Positions 54,495-64,000 of a DNA stretch of 64,000 nt are shown in pieces. The notes beneath the pieces were generated by a model. That model had not been told where the DNA came from, did not search any database, and saw only the letters and a list, made by a program, of their open reading frames with translations. The number at the start of each line of letters is the position of its first letter. Positions within the stretch are counted from its first letter, which is position 1. The translations under genes and the position numbers were made by a program. The stretch comes from Xenoacremonium recifei (Eukaryota; Ascomycota; Sordariomycetes; Hypocreales; Nectriaceae), in contig WOFQ01000007.1 in NCBI GenBank assembly GCA_012184525.1, positions 868,001 to 932,000 of the forward strand, written 5' to 3'.

Positions 54495-56134
54495 TTACAG
54501 GTCTGGTAGAATCGTATCGTACGCGTCCGTAATAAACCCTCCGCTCCATTCCATTTTCTCGTATCCATCAGCATCCGCCTCCATCGCGGGGGTTTGTACG
54601 TCTCTCAAGTAACCCCCAATGCCTTCTTCGCGCCACATCTTAGAGAACTTTTTAGTAAAATAGTTTAGACCTTGAAGAGCGAAACCAGGCTGGACCTGCC
54701 AAACAATTCCGAGCTTGGCAAGGGTCTGATGCAATGATGTGACATCTTCCGGGCTGTACCCTTTGGCCGCAAAGTCATAGGTGGCGCTATATCCTGCTGC
54801 AAATAGACGCGTCGGGTAGGTTTCTCGGAACTCGGTATGAAACTCAGTAAGACGGTTCAGATCAAGGTCCATGCGCGCCCAGGTGACATCGCCTAGGGGT
54901 GCGGCTTCAAGACATCGTTCAAGAATCGCTTGTAATGTTGGAGCATAGAGATATCGGCCATCCGGCGTCCTTGCTAGCTCTGGATCGAAGAATGGTTCAC
55001 GCCCAAGCACTGCTAATGCTGTCTGGCGACGTCGAGCGAAACTAAATGGATAGCTTGCTTTGACAATGTCGCTGTACTTGACATATTGTTCGGGTGTTGC
55101 AAATGCCTTGACAGCTTCATCAAAAGTCTGAGCTCCGGCAAGCTGTTTCCACTCATTGACTTGCTGAATAGTCCGTTTTGCGGCCGACAATGGCTCAACC
55201 ATCTTTGTTGCACCGAGGATGTATGCATGGTCTCGAGGATCAATGCAACTTGTGATGTATTGAGCACCATCGATATCGCATCGACAGATAATAAGCGATT
55301 CGGCACTTTCAGAAGTATTAGTTTCAAGTGGAAAAAAGCAAGAAAAATTGAAGCGTGAGGGGAACTAACCCCATGATGTCGAGTTGCATTCTTGCAGCTC
55401 CGAGTCGTCGCAGATATTCGCCCGTAGGAACAACAGTATGTCCTCCTCCGTCTGTGAATCGTTTGCCGCTCAAAGACAAATCGTCGAGGTGAAACATGGC
55501 CACGCCGGCTTCCACCATGGCTTTGACAAGTTTCATGGTGGCTGTTTGGGATCCGAAACCCATGTCCGCGTCGGCAACGATAGGAAGGAGATAATCCCTT
55601 GCTTCAGTCATGGTTAATCGGTGCGAATGATCTTGGCTCCTCCGATACTGTCGTTGTCTTTGGTCATGAAATAGCTGAGATTGGAAAATTCTAGCTGCAG
55701 CCTTTGGAACCGTGTCCCAAGGATAGTCACTATTATCCTGACCAATGCGGTCAGATTGCGAGAAAGCACAGAGTGCGCCTGAAACGTAGACAGTTGTCTG
55801 CCCCTCCATTTGTGATGCAAGTACAGGATCAATCATTCCAAAGGTCATCTCTGCCGTCTGTTCGGCACGATGATTTTGGAGAATAGACCATAGCTTGAGT
55901 GCTTGGGCGCTGGCCGCATAGTCTATCTTGAGCGAAGGGCGTAGGCTGGCAATCTGAGTAGCTGTGTATGGCCTATGGTTGAACGCTTTAGGCCTTTGTA
56001 ACTGACTCGTGCCTCTGGGTTTCTTACCGGCGGATATGTCGTTGGCGAGGGCTGTGCCACCATTGGTCAATGTCAGATACCTCTTGGTTGAAGAGGCGAT
56101 CTTCCTCGGCGAAATCGACTGTGAAGATGGACAT
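54495..56134 (-). CDS. Isocitrate-lyase-superfamily protein with altered active site
   Basis: Exons 56134-56028, 55972-55370 and 55305-54495 join in phase to 506 residues, slightly shorter than fungal isocitrate lyase. Family text is clear: DQWWHSPRQRHIRRPYTATQIASLR, YVSG (98-101), DYPWDTVPKAAARIFQSQLFHDQRQR, PIVADADMG (Asp170 and Asp172, metal side), TSCIDPRDHAYILGATK and the end GGYLRDVQ. However the catalytic KKCGH signature aligns with KRFTD (206-210), so Cys and His are lost. SPSFNW is replaced by SATYDF, and GHGG by GFGS. It is therefore unlikely to cleave isocitrate or methylisocitrate by the known mechanism. It may act on another 2-hydroxy or carbon-carbon substrate, or be non-enzymatic. 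The frame is fully open, so it is not a pseudogene. The second intron ends in AAAG. Confidence 0.85.
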
Positions 56135-56596
56135 CTCGGAATTTGGATTTTCGAAATTATTGCGCGGCGAAGTCGAGACCTACGCAAAACACATTCAGCA
56201 AATATCTCTAGCATTTACCTAGCCCTGCCGCTTCACGTAAGGTTCCGGCAGTCAGCGGTCTCTCTTGAGTCAATACCGACAGCACTATTCCAAACCCACC
56301 CTAGCTCTCAACGGGGTTCAAGTAGCCAAGTCCTAACGCCCCCATCGAACCACGGTAAGGTTTTTTGGGGGGGCGAGCGGACATTCCTTATCATGTCCGA
56401 CCGAGACACTTGAATTTGACTTGCGAATCTCATATGGGGAGTTGCCCGGGGATCATGGACATATATCATGACCCATAATGCCGATCAATCTATAGGAATC
56501 GCCATTCCAAAAGCCTTCGTCTTCCAGTCATTTTCTGTTGCGAAGTGGATTGACTTGCCGTTGGAAACAACCTGAATCAACCACGGCCTCACAACG
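56135..56596. promoter_or_regulatory. Divergent promoter of ICL-like and Dal5-like genes
   Basis: 462 bp, containing the inverted repeat at 56378-56399 and a TATA-like CATATATCATG near 56459. Confidence 0.5.
56378..56399. promoter_or_regulatory. CGG-N16-CCG inverted repeat (site B)
   Basis: Left half CGGACAT, right half ATGTCCG followed by AC. The spacer is 16 rather than 17 bases and contains TTATCA (56388-56393), a GATA-factor word. Confidence 0.5.
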
Positions 56597-58285
56597 ATGG
56601 CGTCTCGATCTTTGTCTATTACAACGCCTGACGACGCCGTCGACCAGGAGAAGTCCAATCATATCTCATCCGAGGTTGTCCAGTATGATTACACCGACGA
56701 CGATGTTCGCAAGCTGGTGAGGAAAATCGACTGGCGTATTATGCCATTCCTTTGGGGATACGCTGTTCTGTCTGCTGTTGATGTAAGCAATGCTGCATTC
56801 TGGTTTCTATGAGTATAACGAACTAAATCACCATTCTTGCAGAAAGTCATTGTTTCAAACGCTGCTTTGTACGGCATGATCGATGATGACCATCTCAAAG
56901 GCCAGGAATATAGTTGGGGTAAGCTGAAGTGATATTTTATTCTCTTGTTGGAGCTAACAACATTGTTTGTCAGTTGGTTCAATCTTCTACTTTGGCTACC
57001 TTTTTGCCGAGTTTCCCGCTGTCCACCTTATGGCCCGTCTTCCAATTGGAAAGCTTCTTGCTGGTCTCGGCTGCGGCTGGTCTATTATCACACTATTGTT
57101 GGCCACCACACACAATGCAGCGGGCTTAATGACCCTCAGATTTCTTATGGGAATGATGGAAGCTCCGGCTCTTCCTAGTCTGACTCTTGTGACGGTGATG
57201 TGGTACCGTAAAAGGGAGCAGCCCCTAAGAGTTGCTCTCTGGAGTTCGACAGTTGCATCGGTATGACTCCCAAGGCCCCGAAGGGTCTTGAAGAAAAAAA
57301 ATACTAACCCGACTGCAGGTATACGTTGGGCTCGTATCGTACGGTATTGGCCACACAGCAACCAAGGTGGCCCCATGGAGACTTTTGTTTCTTGTATTGG
57401 GTGCACTAAGCTTGGTGTTCTCCATATCAATGTTCTTCTTTTTCCCTGACCGACCTGAGGCTGGACGATTCCTTACTGAAAAGGAGGCATATATCGCGAA
57501 CCATCGCAAGTTGGATGACAATACTGGCAATGCTGAGAGAGTGAGTTTTCTAGTACTTTCTCGTGTTTCGTTACCTGACGATTGTCTAGCAATTCAAGTT
57601 TTACCAAGTGGTTGAGGCGCTTTTAGACTGGAAGGCCTGGGTCATTACTTTCTTTTTTCTGTGTATGAACGTTGCAAATGGTGGTCTCAACACCTTTTCA
57701 GCTCAGATCGTCTCCGGATTCGGATTTTCCAAACTCAACACGGTGTTGCTAGGGATGCCGACTGGTGTCATTCAAGCCCTATCTTCAATCTTGTTCGCCT
57801 TACCTCCACGATACTTCAAAGACGTGCGATGTCTTTGCGCAGGAGTTTGTTGCCTTGTTCCCTTGGCATGCTCCATCGTCATCCGCAAGTTGCCGGACAG
57901 CAACAAGGGTGGACTATTAACTGCTTACTATCTGTTTTATTTCTTCTGGGGACCTTACGCTGTCGCGCTTAGTTTGCCCATGGCAAACACGTCGGGACAC
58001 ACTAAGAAGGTCACCGTAAATGCTATGGTCTTCATAGCGTACTGCGTCGCCAACATTATTGCGCCCCAAACCTTTCGTACCTCCCAGGCCCCTCACTATA
58101 CCACTGGATACAACTGTATTCTTGGCGTCGAAAGTGCTGCAGTGGTCCTCATGGCGATTTATTATGCGGGAGTCAAGTGGGAAAACAAAAGGAGGGATCG
58201 CCTATATGGTTCCGTTGACCAACCAGAGGAGGATCAGGAAGATATGACAGATAAGGAGAAGAAGGGTTTCCGGTACATCTGCTAG
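56597..58285 (+). CDS. MFS permease of the allantoate/nicotinate (Dal5/Tna1) family
   Basis: Five exons (56597-56782, 56843-56918, 56974-57260, 57319-57540, 57590-58285) join in phase to 488 residues. Anion:cation symporter features: DWRIMPFLWGYAVLSAVDKVIVSNAALYGM at helix 1, FAEFPAVHLMARLPIGKLLAG, RFLMGMMEAPALPSLTLVTVMWYRKREQPLRVALW, FFFFPDRPEAGRFLTEKEAY before the central loop, and LPMANTSGHTKKVTVNAMVFIAYCVANIIAPQTFR in the second half. Members import allantoate, ureidosuccinate, nicotinate, dipeptides or other carboxylates. It shares its promoter with the ICL-like gene. Confidence 0.93.
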
Positions 58286-58683
58286 TCGTCTCGTTCTGCG
58301 GACGACACTGTTATATTTAAAGCACAACCGGAATTATTCAATTATACTATCTTGTTGCTTGTTCCAAGACCCTTTGCAAGTAGAAAATTAATGAGAACAA
58401 AAACCCATGAAAAGACCAATATTGAATACTTCTTTATTCTGTCTACAAATTGCATCATGACATATAGTAAGAGGCAATATGAAACACCTCACGCTAGATG
58501 CACAAGATATGTAACATTTTCATTAGCACATAATCAGTTTAGTGGACTCTTTCAGTCTAGTAGGAAGCACCAAAGATCGTATATTGGGTGGTTTCCGTTC
58601 ATTTTACAAAGGCGAAAGACTGTTTATTTCATATCTCTCACACATTTGACGATTCGCTTCTGGATCTGTTGCTATTTGTCCGG
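58286..58683. other. Convergent intergenic region, AT-rich
   Basis: 3' flanks of the Dal5-like and amidase genes. A plus-strand frame runs antisense into the amidase from 58352 but has no domain. Confidence 0.4.
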
Positions 58684-60480
58684 CTATTTCACAATTCTGC
58701 TCTTCCAATCGAAAGCCTTCTCATACGCAAAGCCAAACTTCAACAGCGTCTCTTCACCCCACAGAGGTCCGACCAATTGTACAGATAGGGGTAGCAAGTT
58801 TTCACTAGCATTGCTCATATCACAAGCTAAGCCAGTGGGTATGACCATAGCTGGATGCCCCGTCAGATTGAACTGCATAGTATTGAGCGTCTGTCCGAAT
58901 GTTGCAGAGATCTTCTCCATAGTCGAAGCTGTTCCTCGATTAAATAAAGGTGGCGCAGTGAAGGGCACGCTCGGTAAGAGCATGGCGTGATGCGTTCGAA
59001 ATTGTCTTTCATAATCCTTTGTCACTGTTGACAACATGTCAGTCCGATGCGCTCGCCGTTTCTTGGCATAAAACTTACACTTGAGGGTCAAGTTCATGCA
59101 CTTTTGATAGAGTGTCGGGTAGTTGTCTGCTTCGAACACTCCATTGATGAACTCGTTTCGCATGCTGGGGGGCAATCGATCCCATTTATCTTGGGTCCAT
59201 GGTAATTGAGTCTGTTGAAACCCAGTAGGATAATAACATCGTCGACCCTGCGGTTTGCCGAGGGCAATAGACGTCAAGGACTGCCGGCAGACTCCCATCC
59301 AAAGAGACCTCCCAAGGGCGTGATCGGGGAAGGATAATCGATTCACAGTAGCCCCAAGCTGTTCAAACTGCTCAGCAACTTTTTGGACTTCTCTCTTCAT
59401 CTCCTCTTTAACAAACGGAGCATTCAAGGCTTCTTCTAAGATAGCGATGGTCAGTCCTGAGAGTGGTTTAGAGCCTGATACTTTAGAAGCCTCATTGTAC
59501 CAAGCGCGGAGGTTTGTGGAGTACGAGATCTCTCCGAAGGCATGGGCGCCTGTTTGTCGATCATCAAGTTCATCCCGTCCAGCAACAGCTTCCAAAACGA
59601 GAGCTGTGTCCCATACCGTCTTACATAGAGGGCCGACATGGTCAAGCACAGGCTCGCAGCTGATTACACCTGTGTATGGAATAAGCCCATAAGTTGCTTT
59701 CAATCCCACCAGACCACAGAACGCTGCAGGAACTCGGATAGAACCTCCTTGGTCTGCGCCCAGTCCCATGTCTACCTGCACTGAGTGTGTGCTCCCTTCT
59801 GTAACTCTTTGGCATCCAACCAGAGCAGCGACGCCAGACGACGAACCTCCTGCAGAGTATCCTTTGGCCCATGGATTGAAGACGGGACCGACTGCCGCTG
59901 TGTTGCTAACTGTTGCGCAACTCAAAGCTTCACAGGTCGCAGTTCCTACAATACGGCCTCCGGCTTTCAGGATCCTGTCAACCACCGTTGCGTCCATCTG
60001 AGGAGTCCACGCTTGAGTCGCGTCCATTCCATTCAGTTGCGGTATGTCGGCCACGCATATGTTATCCTTTACCACAACATTTCTCCCACTCAATAACCCC
60101 GAAGTTGTTTCTGAATAATTATTGATACTAACCTTTTTGTCTTCAATGGTAAAGCGATATGACCACGGAAATCCCAGACCATCTACCTCTGTGCCTGGTT
60201 CGATGTTCTGCCGTGGATATTGCTCTCGGTTCGGCTCCGGTTGCCAATCCTCTAACCGAGATAGCTCTTCAAAGGTATCATATGAAGCAGCCAGAAGCAC
60301 ATGCAAGGCATCTATTTCGCTTTCATCCACCTTAAAGCCTAACTTGGCGGCGGTGGCTTGGACCTCGCTAGGCTTAACGGGGTTATCTCTGAATGTTTTG
60401 TTAGTAAAGCAAGGATGAAATCGTTAGTGGCAGGGCGGGCTGCTCGCTCACTTGGAAACTTCACTAGAAACCACGGACAT
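58684..60480 (-). CDS. Amidase-signature-family hydrolase
   Basis: Exons 60480-60452 and 60388-58684 encode 577 residues. The catalytic set Ser-cisSer-Lys is complete: K117 in NVVVKDNICVADIP, the Ser run 192-194 in GYSAGGSSSGVAALVG, and the nucleophile S226 in GADQGGSIRVPAAFCG. Between the two serines lies an insertion (CQRVTEGSTHSVQV), seen in a subset of fungal and bacterial amidases. Later motifs are PYTGVISCEPVLDHVGPLCKTVWDTALVLEAVAG and NLTGHPAMVIPTG. The enzyme hydrolyses a carboxamide to acid and ammonia. No signal peptide is visible, so it is cytosolic. It shares a 309 bp promoter with an aminotransferase gene. Confidence 0.94.
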
Positions 60481-60789
60481 TGCTGCAACAAAAAGGTGGT
60501 AATCCAAGAAATAATATGGAGCTAGCTCATTGAACCTGATATTCTATTTCCGTTTTGCGTTGATTCTTATTACTGTATTGTTCTTTAGAAGCTGTCAGCG
60601 GAGCCCCCATCAAATTGACTCGTGTCGGACTTCAACGTAGAATGTCCGACAAACAAACTGCTTTTTTTATTAGCCTAGAGAAATCAGAATTCCGATGCTA
60701 CTTAAATGATCTATTACTTAGATCTCATTATCGCTTTCATTAATCGGAGTGCGCTAACTAGTCAATACCCATCCAAATTTTGACACAGC
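60481..60789. promoter_or_regulatory. Divergent promoter of amidase and aminotransferase
   Basis: 309 bp containing the CGG-N17-CCG repeat at 60626-60648 and a TTATCG word near 60728. Confidence 0.55.
60626..60648. promoter_or_regulatory. CGG-N17-CCG inverted repeat (site C)
   Basis: Left half GTCGGACTT, right half AATGTCCGAC. Both halves carry the full conserved word in opposite orientation with a 17-base spacer between triplets; this is the best copy in the window. Confidence 0.7.
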
Positions 60790-62180
60790 ATGATTGCCAA
60801 AATCCAGGACAATCTGGAGCACATCAATCTTCAGGGTGGTTGGCCTACTCCACGGCTTCATCCATGCGAAGCCATAAGCCAATCTACATCTGCGGTTTTC
60901 CGTGACGAGAACATTGCCACACAGCTTTGTTATGGTCCCGAACTTGGGAGCAAATCGTTTCGCACCAACATCGCCGAGTGGTTGACCACGGTTTATCGAC
61001 CAGTTTCCGGCGCGGTCTCGGCAGAACGCATTGACATAACCAACGGCGCTTCAAATGGCTTGAGCTGTGTTCTGCAGAAATTCTCCGATCCTCACTATAC
61101 CAAGGGAGTTTGGATGGTAGAGCCAACCTATTTTCTCGCCTGTCCGATATTCCGTGATGCCGGACTTGCTGGTAAAATCTTTGGAGTTCCAGAAGGAGAA
61201 GATGGAATTGATCTCAATTTTCTGAGACGACGCCTCAATGAGGTAGATGAAAATAACCCTGAATCGCTTCCCACGAAGACCAATGAAGGCGGCTACTCCA
61301 AAATCTACCGGCACATCATCTATCTGATTCCAACCTTCTCAAATCCAAGTGGCAGGACGATGGGCATCCAAACACGTCAAGATATCATCGAACTGGCACG
61401 ACAATATGATGCACTGGTCGTTTCAGATGATGTATATGACGTGCTCCGGTGGCCAACTTGCAAGGAAACACCGTTGGATACCTCAGTTCCGTGTACTTCG
61501 CGTCTTGTCGACGTGGACAGGGAGCTGCCAGGCGCCTCACAATGGGGCAACGCTGTGAGTAACGGCTCTTTTTCGAAGATCATTGCACCCGGAATCCGAG
61601 TTGGGTGGCTTGAAGGAACCCCAACCTTCATATCAGGTATCGGAACTGTGTAAGTAAACCCATTCATTTGACAAAAAGGTCTCTAATGTTATGTAGTGGC
61701 GCATCTGTATCCGGAGGATGCCAGGGTCATTTCGCTTCACTTATCGTGAATCAACTCCTGGCTAGCGGATCACTCTCAAAGCACATCAATTCAGTTTTGA
61801 TTCCAACCTACAGGCGAAGATGGCAAGCTATGACTGAGGCCATCAAGACTCACCTTTACCCTCTTTCCGTCCGCATCTTAGCAAACGAAAGCGAGGAGTT
61901 TAGTGGTGGATTCTTCCTATACGTGACATTCGCAGAATGCTCTGTCGATGGTCCCACGATTGCAGAGGTAGCTCTTCGAGACTACAATTTGAGAATTGCA
62001 CCGGGTTCTATCTTCAGTGTCTCTGATGACCCGATGAGTAAAGAGAGGGGGTTGACTGGCTACTATCACGGTGCACGACTATGCTGGGCTTGGCATGAAG
62101 AAGATGTTATTGTCCAGGGCATACAAAGGTTGGCCCAAGCAATCAGGCAGGCGCAAGCAGAGTCAAGTCCATCGCCATAA
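60790..62180 (+). CDS. PLP-dependent class I/II aminotransferase
   Basis: Exons 60790-61649 and 61697-62180 encode 447 residues. Fold-type I features: CYGPELGSKSFRTNIAEWL, ITNGASNGLSCVLQKF, VEPTYFLACPIFRDAG, PTFSNPSGRTM (Asn for PLP), VVSDDVYDVLRW (Asp and Tyr to PLP) and NGSFSKIIAPGIRVGWLEG with the Schiff-base Lys. The C-terminal Arg region is YYHGARLCWAW. It resembles the YER152C-like group (2-aminoadipate or valine-pyruvate type annotation) whose substrates are poorly known. Next to the amidase it could transfer the released amino group or process an amino-acid product. Confidence 0.92.
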
Positions 62181-62779
62181 GCTATAGAGGATGTTATATT
62201 TACCAATAAGGCAAGCAGATGATAAATAGAATTTATTTAAGAGTGAATTCTTGAACATAAAGTCAAGACGTGGGCTTTAGCCTAGTAGCACATTCTATAT
62301 TTGGCCACAAATTTGCACTTGACTACTTTCCTACGCATACACCGTATCTGCTCAACCGTGGTCGGAGAAAGGCTGAGAGCACATAAAAATATGTAAAGGA
62401 AGAACACTCTCATGCTGACCGCCATTCCCGGACTGTGTAGACTAACAAATCATGCTTCACAATGAGAGTAATGCTATGTTGCTCAAGGATCGGCTATAGA
62501 TAAGGAAGAAAGGCTAATCCATAGTTCTAGAGCCTAGAACGGTCGGATAAGAGTACAGTGGCCAAAAATGCCCTGATTCAATAGGAGGCGCGCAAGCCGC
62601 CGGACTTGATAAGACAATGTCCGACAGTGCGCCCCTCCCCCGGAATCAACGGCCTACCAATCATATTTCCTTGGGCCTCTTGTTTGGTAGGTATAAGGAG
62701 AGTTGGAAGACCACTCGGCATGGCCTTCATTTCGTAATACTCACACACATCATAATTCAACCTTTCTTTCGTCGCGGTC
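62181..62779. promoter_or_regulatory. Promoter of the second NCS1 permease
   Basis: 599 bp. The right part has an ordered promoter: CGG-N17-CCG repeat (62601-62623), CCAAT (about 62657-62661), TATAAG (62692-62697), start codon at 62780. The left part is the aminotransferase 3' flank, AT-rich and without a gene. Confidence 0.6.
62601..62623. promoter_or_regulatory. CGG-N17-CCG inverted repeat (site D)
   Basis: Left half CGGACTT, right half ATGTCCG followed by ACAG; exactly 17 bases between triplets. The spacer holds TGATAA (62607-62612), a GATA-factor word. Confidence 0.65.
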
Positions 62780-64000
62780 ATGGCTCGGATGCAACTTCAA
62801 TTCTCGTGGGAATCTCTCAAGCAAAGGCTTGAGGCTCCTCCTAGTCGGTCCGCAACAAACAATCCAGAGCAGGGCAAACGTCACTCTTGGTCCAATAATG
62901 ATCTGGATCCGACGAGACTCGAGCTCCGAACGTGGACATGGGTTCACTACTTCTCTTTCTGGCTGGCCTCGTCTTTTGCAACCGGCACTTGGACTACCGG
63001 CAGCGCAATGATAGCGCTGGGTATGCCATGGTATGCCGCATGGTTTGCAGTTGTGGTATCTCACATAATTGGAGCTTTTCTCCTTGTGGGAAACGGCCGC
63101 GGTCCTGCTGCGTACCACATTGGATTTCCTGTCTATGTCAGAGCTAGCTTCGGCATGTGGGGGAGTTACTTCGCAATCGTCTCGCGTTGTGTTGTGGTAA
63201 GTCATGTCTCCTGTTCAATACATAGCGAGATGCTGATGCTCCAAGACAGGCAGCTATTTGGTTCTCCGTCAATGCCTTCTATGGAGCTAACTTTGTCTCC
63301 ATTTGCATCCGGTGCATTTGGCCCTCGTGGAACTCAGTCTCAAACACAATCCCAGAAAGCCAGGGCATCACCACTCAACTGATGGTGGCACTGCTAATTT
63401 TCTGTGTGCTCTCCTTGCCATTTGTGTTCATTCATCCTTCGAAACTCAACTGGTATTTTGTTGCCAAGTCATGCATGGTAGGCCCTGCCTGCTTTGCGGT
63501 GCTGATCTGGGCGGTGGTCCTCAACGGCGGATCGATTGGTCCCAGCTTCCAGGTCTCTCCAGAGATAAGCAACTCCAACTACTACGGCTGGCTTTGGATG
63601 AGTGCCCTCAACTCCGGCTTCGGAGGTTGCTCTGCTCTGATCGTGGCCCAGGCAGATATTGCCCGCTGGGCGCGCACTCCGAGTGACCAAACATGGTCAC
63701 AGCTCATCACGTACCCCTTCTTCAGTGCACTCCCTGCGTTATTCGGGATTCTGGTTGCCAGTGCCACCTCTAATTTCTGGGGCAAGGCATATTGGAATCT
63801 TTGGGATGTGTTGACCGCCGCTTTGGATTACTATGAGATGTCACCCGCATCTCGTGGTCTTGTCTTCCTGGCTTCATTTGCCTTCGTGGTGGCAGTTGTT
63901 GGAACCAACGTGGCCGCTAACTCGCTCCCATTCGGTAGTGACATTGCTGGGTTGCTTCCGAGATGGCTTAACATCCGTCGAGGCCAAGTTCTCTGCCTTC
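62780..64000 (+). CDS. NCS1-family permease (partial, runs off the window)
   Basis: Exon 1 62780-63196, exon 2 from 63250 beyond the right edge; about 390 residues are visible. NCS1/Fur signatures are RTWTWVHYFSFWLASSFATGTWTTGSAMI (helix 1), GFPVYVRASFGMWGSYFAIVSRCVV (helix 3), NSGFGGCSALIVAQADIARWAR (helix 6) and ANSLPFGSDIAGLLPRWLNIRRGQ (helix 8). It is distinct from the other NCS1 gene at 46.5 kb in sequence and intron positions. It probably imports the cluster substrate or a related ring compound with protons. The promoter carries a CGG-N17-CCG repeat, which ties it to the amidase and deacetylase-like genes. Confidence 0.92.

Noticed and set aside
58352..58990. 212-codon plus-strand frame in the 3' part of the amidase
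   Set aside because: Antisense to a well-supported amidase-signature gene; no domain.
59998..60140. Possible intron in the amidase around KKVSINNYSETTSGLLSGR
   Set aside because: The GTTAGT donor has an in-phase acceptor only at about 22 nt, too short, and the 44 nt alternative breaks the frame; reading through is simpler.
1..64000. CRISPR arrays, bacterial operons or ribosome binding sites
   Set aside because: The window is a fungal nuclear sequence with spliced genes; no spaced direct-repeat array was seen.

Overview
The window is nuclear DNA of a filamentous ascomycete (Pezizomycotina). The genes carry many short introns of about 45-65 nt with GTRNGT donors and CTNAN branch sites. The gene set includes CON7, palB, fungal Zn(II)2Cys6 factors and NCS1, Dal5-like and monocarboxylate-type permeases. 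The CON7 zinc-finger block and recurring TACTCCGTA words suggest Sordariomycetes, perhaps Hypocreales; that rank is inference. I resolve 30 protein-coding genes. The two outer ones (CLU1 on the left, an NCS1 permease on the right) run off the window. No rRNA, convincing tRNA or CRISPR array was seen.

Left part, 1-34.2 kb, is mostly conserved housekeeping and regulatory genes: CLU1/TIF31 (partial), a nuclear-looking orphan protein, a ferric reductase, an SLC35F6-like carrier, a Yippee protein, a DUF2985 membrane protein, tRNA-splicing subunit SEN15, a zinc alcohol dehydrogenase, CON7 behind a 3.8 kb intergenic region, the pH-signalling calpain palB, a peroxisomal adenine-nucleotide carrier, ribosomal protein eL29, VTS1 and the TFIIIC subunit TFC4/SFC4. 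A 208 bp near-perfect foldback element lies at 7260-7467.

Middle part, 34.3-43.7 kb, is accessory: a monocarboxylate-type MFS transporter, a 2-oxoglutarate/Fe(II) oxygenase, an aldo/keto reductase, a short-chain dehydrogenase and a C6 transcription factor. A decayed transposon-like element with 118 bp terminal inverted repeats (36014-37131) and an internal 23 bp tandem repeat sits inside it.

Right part, 44.5-64 kb, is a dense set of transport and nitrogen or carbon metabolism genes, largely in divergent pairs: a second 2OG oxygenase with an NCS1 permease, a SnoaL-like protein with a PuuE/NodB-type deacetylase or amidohydrolase, a class-I glutamine amidotransferase with a C6 factor, an isocitrate-lyase-like protein with an Allantoate/Dal5-type permease, an amidase with an aminotransferase, and a second NCS1 permease. 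Five inter-gene promoters from 49.1 to 62.6 kb share the word A(A/T)GTCCGAC. In three of them it forms an exact CGG-N17-CCG inverted repeat (four repeats in all), in a fourth CGG-N16-CCG, and in the C6 gene's own promoter a single half-site. I infer a regulon of the embedded C6 factor (51888-54415). GATA-factor sites lie inside or beside several of the repeats, as expected for a nitrogen-repressible catabolic cluster. The isocitrate-lyase-like member has lost the KKCGH and SPSFNW catalytic signatures, so it probably does different chemistry. The cluster substrate is not evident; a cyclic imide, ureide or nucleobase-like nitrogen compound is a working guess.
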